A stretch of DNA of 64,000 nt, taken from NCBI GenBank assembly GCA_026260175.1, contig JAKCWW010000109.1:94919-158918 (forward strand), read 5' to 3'. The notes below the pieces were generated by a model. It made no database searches, was not told the origin of the DNA, and was given only the letters and a program-made list of their open reading frames with translations. Every line of letters begins with the position of its first letter. Within the stretch, counting starts at the first letter, position 1. A program made the position numbers and the translations under genes. This DNA is from Reticulitermes lucifugus. Its lineage: Eukaryota; Arthropoda; Insecta; Blattodea; Rhinotermitidae. Positions 58,869 through 64,000 of the stretch are shown here, in pieces.

Positions 58869-59171
58869 GATATATCCGTTTATTACAACCAACTAAATGT
58901 ACAATATCATATAATATAATAGTACAGACATTACTGCGACATATTTCGGCACGAATATACCATTTTGAGGGAGTATATGTGCCGCACTTAAAACCACATA
59001 CAGTTAACAAAATAATTTATTATATAATTTTATCAACTGTAATTAATGTTGAGCTTTGCACATATACTTCCTGAAGATGGCATATTCATGCCGAAAGATG
59101 TTGGAGTAATGTCTGTACTGTTGTATGTATATAATACTGTGCATTCAGTTGATTGTAATAAATGGATACAT
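58869..59171. mobile_element. fold-back element with two opposed ribozyme-like cores
   Basis: Left arm 58869-58982 and right arm 59055-59171 are reverse complements over ~115 bp (for example ATTACTGCGACATATTTCGG against CCGAAAGATGTTGGAGTAAT), with a ~72-bp AT-rich spacer. The right arm holds an intact core (59065-59108). The left arm's equivalent has CTCAAAA in place of CTGAAGA, so it is decayed. No coding capacity. Same design as 22359-22775 but unrelated in most of its sequence. Confidence 0.8.
59065..59108 (+). ncRNA. hammerhead-like core, CTGAAGA type
   Basis: TACTTC, CTGAAGA, one extra T, stem GGCAT/ATGCC with a 4-base loop, GAAA, GATG, TT, GGAGTA. TACTTC and GGAGTA pair over 6 bp (one G-U). 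The residue after CTGA is A, allowed at that position of the hammerhead (CUGANGA). After GAAA comes G in place of the usual C. Different sequence in every stem but the same pairing scheme as the copies at 1436, 5997 and 22677. Confidence 0.55.
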
Positions 59172-59617
59172 TGAGTCGAAATACATGGATTGAACAGCTT
59201 TACATCTAGAGAAAATTTGTTGTAAGGTCTGGGCTTAAGTTTGGGACCTTTGATGGTCTCTTGTGAATGCGTCACTGAATGTTCATGTCCAGTGAAAATG
59301 AAGAATTTCTTGAGTAGCTGAGGAACTGTTAGCGTGTCAAGAAAGACTCCGCTGTACAAGTTACAGACTGACAGTGCTGTAGCACATACCATAGTAAATT
59401 CATCCTTCTGTGAGGAAACACCTATAGAAAGATATTTAATATATAAATATTTCCTCTTTTTACAGACGCACAGCAACGGCGTTGTTATTTCGTATCATTA
59501 CGTCTTTTGTCATATCTGACGGTTGTGTATTTGGATACGTGAAGATACAAGCGCTGAATGCAGCTGGCTGAATCCCGTGTGTAGTGGCAGGAAATAAAGA
59601 GTTTTGCTTTCAACAGA
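59172..59617. other. no gene recognised
   Basis: A 147-codon minus-strand frame (59033-59476) covers this and the right fold-back arm. It has no recognisable domain and is judged a chance frame. Confidence 0.4.
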
Positions 59618-59735
59618 AGGTAAAGGTAAAGTTCACCCTAGAACAGGCCATGAAGGCCCAGAGGGGGAGTAGAGGTTAGCTGTACTCTTTCGTTAACCTC
59701 GACGCTAGATGGGGGTGGGTCAGAAGCAGGCGTAA
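59618..59735 (-). mobile_element. SINE-E copy, 5'-truncated
   Basis: GGTAAAGGTAAAGTTCACCC, GGCCATGAAGGCCCAGAGGG, GTTAACCTCGACGCTAGATG: the best-kept tail half of the family in the window. Confidence 0.75.
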
Positions 59736-60169
59736 TCCTTTGAAGCATGAAATGAAAGACAGAAAAGATCGGGAGGAAATGGGGGGATACCAGATGGACG
59801 GTTTGGTACGTCAGTCTTGAGGGGAGAAGTTATTCATGGCCTGAGCAATATTCATTAGCCCGGGTGTTTAAGGAAACGATTTGCCAATTTTCGTTGGTTT
59901 ATCTGTGTACTTTTTTAAAAGAAAATGCCTCCATTATCCCTTTAAAGCCTAGTCGTTCATTTATGTACAACAGTGTCTGATGTTAAATATTCTACGTTCT
60001 GCCCACAAATTGTTTTAATGTGTTTTGTAAGAACTTTATAGCAAACAGCGATTATTTCCCTATACGACACTAACGTACTGGTTTTTATAACCAAGGTTGA
60101 GTGTGATTACTGCGGGCTTAGCACTCGGTATTTGTGTACGTATGATCCACAATAATTTCGTCTTTAAAC
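59736..60169. other. no gene recognised
   Basis: Unassigned spacer between two SINEs. Confidence 0.45.
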
Positions 60170-60360
60170 GGCCGTGCCTTGGCTGTGGCGGCTAGACGCT
60201 GCCCTGTGACCACAGAGCCACGGGATCAGTCCCACGTCAGTCCATGCGAGACTTGTGGTGGATAAAGTGGGGCTGAGACAGGTATTTCTGCGAGTACTTC
60301 GGTTTTCCCATGTCAGTGTTAGTCCACCAATACTCCATAGTATAACCGCGGCTGAAATTT
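60170..60360 (+). mobile_element. SINE-A copy, head present
   Basis: GGCCGTGCCTTGGCTGTGGC matches the head of the full-length copy (box A worn), GGGATCAGTCCCACG is a worn box B, then CTTGTGGTGGATAAAGTGGG and GCGAGTACTTCGGTTTTCCC. The tail is lost after about 60360. Confidence 0.8.
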
Positions 60361-60606
60361 AACCGAAACTGAAACTTATTGCTAACTACATTTTGCTCTT
60401 AACAGAAGGACAAACGAGCGAAACTTGGGAACCTTCCAAAAAGGAATGCTGTTTTGGAAATCGGGGAGCATGGGATAGAAAAGTGCTTCAACATTTTTTA
60501 TCTTTAAATGGTTAATAATAATAAAGATGAGAGTCAGGGAATTTTGGTAAAATGGTGCATTGAATAACCTAATGTTTGGTGTCTTCTGCGATGTTATGCT
60601 TTGTCG
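60361..60606. other. no gene recognised
   Basis: Short unassigned spacer. Confidence 0.4.
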
Positions 60607-60810
60607 TTGGTTATGTAGTTCCCGACGTTTCGGAAGATCGTAGAGCCTTTTTCTTAGGGTCAGGAGTCCGCGAAGACTTTTCTTGGCCTGCTTGATCCTG
60701 AAGGTGAAGGCAATACGAACCTTCGAAACGTCGGGAACTACTTACCCAACAATACAGTGTAGCATTCCACAGGACTCGAATCTTCGGCAACACCGCCCTC
60801 AGGACCTCTA
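60607..60810. mobile_element. fold-back pair of family C repeats
   Basis: Left arm 60607-60665 and right arm 60696-60752 are reverse complements (GTAGTTCCCGACGTTTCGG against CGAAACGTCGGGAACTAC at the outer side, CAGGA against TCCTG inside). The right arm reads CTGAAGG, T, perfect stem GAAGG/CCTTC, GAAACGTCGGG, and continues with ACAGTGTAGCATTCC as in other C copies. G replaces A at the end of CTGAAGA, so the core is damaged. Confidence 0.75.
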
Positions 60811-61589
60811 GCACCATGAATTGTATAATTCAGAAAGATAAATTTGTTGCCTCATACACAGTTTGATGTTTGTTTTTGAATAAACTTAAATCGGAAAGCT
60901 TTATGGGAATCATGCAACAGCAATGTGGAACTTCGGAAACATCACAAGATTTGGTCGAAATTTGCTTAAATTTCCCTGAAAATCTTTGACAGGTCGCACA
61001 ATAATTTGAAATAAAGTATGTCTTAGCAAACAGCGCCGGCAGTGAGAATTGCACGGAGCTGTTGGCTCCCATTAATAAACCAAATAACTTAAGAGATGAT
61101 AAGATTCTTAGGGTATTTGCTACGATAGGTCTGTTTTCAAACAGTCTTCTGTCTCAGTCCATGTATTTAGATAAAATTTAGTATGGAGCTAAAGTGATTC
61201 AGGGGGGACGTAAGTTTGAATTGGAACATCTTAATTACAAAGAGATATAACATAGATTTTGTAGCTAAATATAATTTCCTGATCGAACGTTGTTTCTGAT
61301 GAAAGTTATGCACTTTGTTCACTTTCACACCTTGATCACAAAGAAGTTATATTTTACAAAAATACAGATTTTGCATCATACCAAGGGTTTGAAAATTTTA
61401 ATCAAATGTGTTATGAGTACTGACAGTTCCTAGGAACATCATGCTCTGTGTAGACCTATGCATTACACAATCATGTATGAGATTAATGGTTACCACGGCG
61501 GTGAATATTGATTTATGGACCTCTGAAATGCAACACTGTGTAGTACTTTAAATGTAAACCTTAAAAGAGGCATTAGATTCTTTTGATAC
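60811..61589. other. no gene recognised
   Basis: Unassigned AT-rich sequence. Confidence 0.4.
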
Positions 61590-61700
61590 GCTGACATCCA
61601 TCTACTAAACTTCATGGTGTCACATCCCAGAAGATAGTAATCTTAATTCACACTGTCGTTTAAATGGCGAGACAGAGAAAATCCATAAGAAACACGTAAA
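61590..61700 (+). repeat. family C repeat, 3' part only
   Basis: CTTCATGGTGTCACATCCCA, GAAGATAGTAATCTTAATTC matches the 3' half of the family (ACAGCGTCACATCCCAGAAG at 63774). The core is missing. Confidence 0.6.
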
Positions 61701-62061
61701 CAGAGGTGGCAAGAAAATTCAATTAAAGCGGCTTACTGTATCTGTTAAGAGTCCTGTGTTTGAAGTTAATTATGTGTTTTTAAAAGGCTTCACATGAACA
61801 TAAATCACAATGTGACGTAGAAATGAATGTCCTTAAGCCAGCTCCGATCACTAAACCGTTTTGGCTTAATTAATTAAATGTAGGATGTGTTGTCAGTGGG
61901 AACCTAGTGCACACTTCAACCCCGAGATTGATTTAAGAAAGAGATATTTATTTGTCTCTTGTTATTCAGCGGTAGTTTATTACTCAGAAGAAACAGGGGT
62001 TTACAGACGACTGGAATTTAGACATGTAAAACCTCATATAATTACAGTAGGCGTTTTCATG

Positions 62062-62150
62062 GGGAATTGTGTTGCTGAGCTGGTTAGTGCAGTGTTAACT
62101 CTTTAGGTTCTGTAAATTTGGTGCCGAATTCGAATCTCGGGCGGTTTCTT
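62062..62150 (+). mobile_element. tRNA-like SINE head, decayed
   Basis: TTGCTGAGCTGGTTAGTGCA resembles a box A region, and CCGAATTCGAATCTCGG a box B region with a T stem. The spacing is a few bases longer than in a tRNA. No known SINE body follows, so the family is unclear. Confidence 0.45.
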
Positions 62151-62231
62151 GGCTCTACCATTTTGTGGACTTGCTAATTTAACAGGTACGTGTCAAGATA
62201 GAATCTTCAGAAAGAATGCCATTACTTACAT

Positions 62232-62463
62232 CCAGCCCTTATTTTACGCCCTAGTTGCGTTTATAAAAAAGTGAGAGTAAATAAAAAAGACGTAATTCAA
62301 GACTGCTATTCCCATTACAAATAAGGGGTTAGCGTAATATGACGCAGCCAGCCAAAGGGCGTTAAACCGAAAACGAGAGAGACCGAGTTAAGAAGTGGTG
62401 AAAATTCGCAAGGGGCGTTAATAAAAAAAGGCGTAAAACAAACGGGCGTAAAACAAGGGCTGG
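62232..62463. mobile_element. MITE-like element with GGCGTAAAA subterminal repeats
   Basis: It starts CCAGCCCTTATTTTACGCCC and ends with the reverse complement of CCAGCCCTTGTTTTACGCCC (19 of 20 match). Inside, GGGCGTTAA, GGCGTAAAAC and GGGCGTAAAAC recur near the right end, and ACGCCC and GCGTTTA near the left. There is no coding capacity. Repeated subterminal motifs are typical of transposase-binding regions in DNA transposons. I could not define a convincing target-site duplication. Confidence 0.65.
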
Positions 62464-63631
62464 TTTTACTCCAAAATTCCTATCTTCTCGTTTTTCGTGA
62501 TAATCTTTCCATCTGATTGAAACATTTATAGCCTAGGCTCTGCAGGTTAAATAGCTTAGTCAAATTACTAATGTTTAATCAAATATTTAATTTTGTTCGG
62601 AAACTGGTACCGTATGAATGACTCATAAGTGAAAGCATACGAACTGCGGAAGTAATATAGCATGAAGCAAATGAAGTGTGTGTAACGTACAATGAAGTGT
62701 TCTTGTTTTAATTAACACTTTTCAGAATCGACAATAAAACTCGCATAAAAATTCAAAGGGACTAGCGGGATTCTGTAGTTAAATTTTGAACTCCGTACCG
62801 TGGCAGTCAGATACATCATCCTTTGTTAGATGCATGCTACAAATCAAATACGCGTGTGACGTAAGTTTTAGGTGGCACTCAGTTTGAATATAGAGTGGGT
62901 CATTAGATAAGCCCTAGAAAAATGTTTGACTGGTTCGCCATTTATCTAATATTCGAGGGAATAAGAGTACAGTAAATTTTTTTTAAACCCTTTTTAATTA
63001 AGGTGTTCTAATGAAGAAATGTGGCTCGAAATTAAAAACTCTCGACTAAGTTCAGTTCAGTCATCTCACACCACATTTCATCTACATACACGTAACGGCC
63101 TGGGAGTAGATACTCCCGCTTCGTACTATATCAGTTTATGATTAACATTTCAAACCACCTTCCCATATTAATAAAACATTCGTACCTCTTCAGATATATT
63201 TTCTAAATTCCTTTAAACATTAACTGTTATTAAGCTGGCCAGACGTTTAGTTGCCGTGTTCATCAGTGTTCACCATTCTGCGCTATCATCAGTCAGCTGG
63301 ACCGGCCCACTGGACTTTACCATTGAGGTTTCCTGACCAAAAATGAATATGTATTTCTCACCTCCCTCACCGTGCGCGTCTCTCCCTCTCACTCTTCACT
63401 ATAAAAAGTGGATGAAATTTACAATAAATTTTGGTGTATTGAAATTGTGTGGTTTATAGCTTAGCTATATAAACTTGAAGCCGTGTAGGTGCTTAGAAAT
63501 TTACATGTAAGCCCGAAATAGCATTCTCTGAAATTCCTTACAACCATGTGTCATGAACACGAATTAGATGTAAGTAATATGCTCATGAGGATAAGAGTCT
63601 TCTGGGGTGTGAAGCTGTGACCCCCGGGTAA
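62464..63631. other. no gene recognised
   Basis: Near 63235-63300 AGACGTTTAGTTGCCG, TGTTCATCAGTG may be the reverse of another CTGATGA-containing repeat (CACTGATGAACACGGC), without the stem pairing needed for a core. Confidence 0.4.
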
Positions 63632-63810
63632 GTGGTTCGCGATGTTTCGAAGGAAGGAGTCGCATTTTTCTTCAAGGGTAATCAGTCCATTAAGTCGATT
63701 CTTGATGGAGTGATTACCCTAGAAGATGAAGGCGACACTGTGCTTCGAAACGTCGAAAGCCCTCATCCAGCGACACAGCGTCACATCCCAGAAGATGCCA
63801 ATCGCCAAAA
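63632..63810. mobile_element. fold-back pair of family C repeats
   Basis: Left arm 63632-63689 and right arm 63706-63760 are reverse complements (GGGTAATCAGTCCA against TGGAGTGATTACCC inside, GCGATGTTTCGAAG against CTTCGAAACGTCG outside), with a 16-bp loop. The right arm continues with GACACAGCGTCACATCCCAG. The core reads CTAGAAGA, T, GAAG, loop, CTTC, GAAACGTC. The 77-codon frame over it is a by-product. Confidence 0.75.
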
Positions 63811-63863
63811 CCGCTATAAAGAGCACAGGTTTCGTAATGTGTTCGTCTCAAATACACCTATAT

Positions 63864-64000
63864 AAAGGCAAATGTAAAGTTATCCCTGTGCATGACATGA
63901 AGGCTTATGTGGGAGCGGAAGTGTGACTACACTCATTTTTAACCTCGCCACTAAATGGAAGTGAGTGGTCTGATTCAAGCCCCGGCCGCTTTGTTTCCTG
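63864..64000 (-). mobile_element. SINE-E copy, cut by window end
   Basis: GGCAAATGTAAAGTTATCCC, CATGACATGAAGGC, TTTTTAACCTCGCCACTAAA follow the family order. The head would lie beyond the window. Confidence 0.7.

Noticed and set aside
59033-59476. 147-codon minus-strand frame
   Set aside because: Covers one arm of the fold-back element and has no recognisable domain.

Overview
This window looks like a repeat-rich, AT-rich, gene-poor stretch of an insect genome, most likely a cockroach (Blattodea; Periplaneta americana is my best guess). No long host reading frame is open. The recognisable content is tRNA-derived SINEs, 3' fragments of non-LTR retrotransposons, small inverted-repeat elements, and interspersed families whose accidental translations resemble the repeat-derived 'hypothetical proteins' that I remember from cockroach and termite genomes. 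The taxon call rests on memory of those families; no search was run.

Only one host coding exon is well supported: a 134-bp minus-strand exon at 40886-41019 with a good acceptor and a GTAAGT donor. It encodes the start of an immunoglobulin-like domain very similar in pattern to the second Ig domain of the insect Beaten-path (Beat) guidance proteins. Much of the surrounding DNA is therefore probably intronic or flanking sequence of a long minus-strand gene. A CpG-rich patch at 12385-12560 could be another exon, but this is weak.

Layout. 1-9 kb: SINE tail, a LINE 3' fragment with a (CTG)n(ATG)n tail, a GGAAT-like satellite tract, and two minus-strand hammerhead-ribozyme-like cores. 9-13 kb: a pogo/Tigger-like MITE, SINEs, and a 682-base assembly gap inside a SINE. 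13-27 kb: a 160-bp palindrome, a large fold-back element carrying two hammerhead-like cores, and two SINEs with intact target-site duplications. 27-37 kb: mostly unassigned, with a degenerate 47-48 bp tandem repeat, a reverse-transcriptase fragment with a YADD box, and a SINE next to or inside another SINE. 37-50 kb: the Ig exon, several interspersed repeats, and a 32-bp direct/inverted repeat cluster. 50-64 kb: decayed SINEs, three more fold-back elements and a MITE-like element with GGCGTAAAA subterminal repeats.

The main unexpected signal is a recurring structured motif found at many independent sites. It reads CTGATGA (or CTGAAGA), one extra base, a self-complementary stem, GAAA, a very short CATG-like or CG element, T-A/C, and then bases that pair with those before CTGATGA. 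This is the layout of type I hammerhead ribozymes with a reduced stem III, which have been described in association with Penelope-like retroelements. In at least five places two motif copies face each other in a fold-back, as expected for inverted terminal repeats of such elements. The sequences differ between copies but the pairing is kept, which argues for function at some time. The extra base after CTGATGA is a real departure from the textbook hammerhead and is stated as a caveat throughout.
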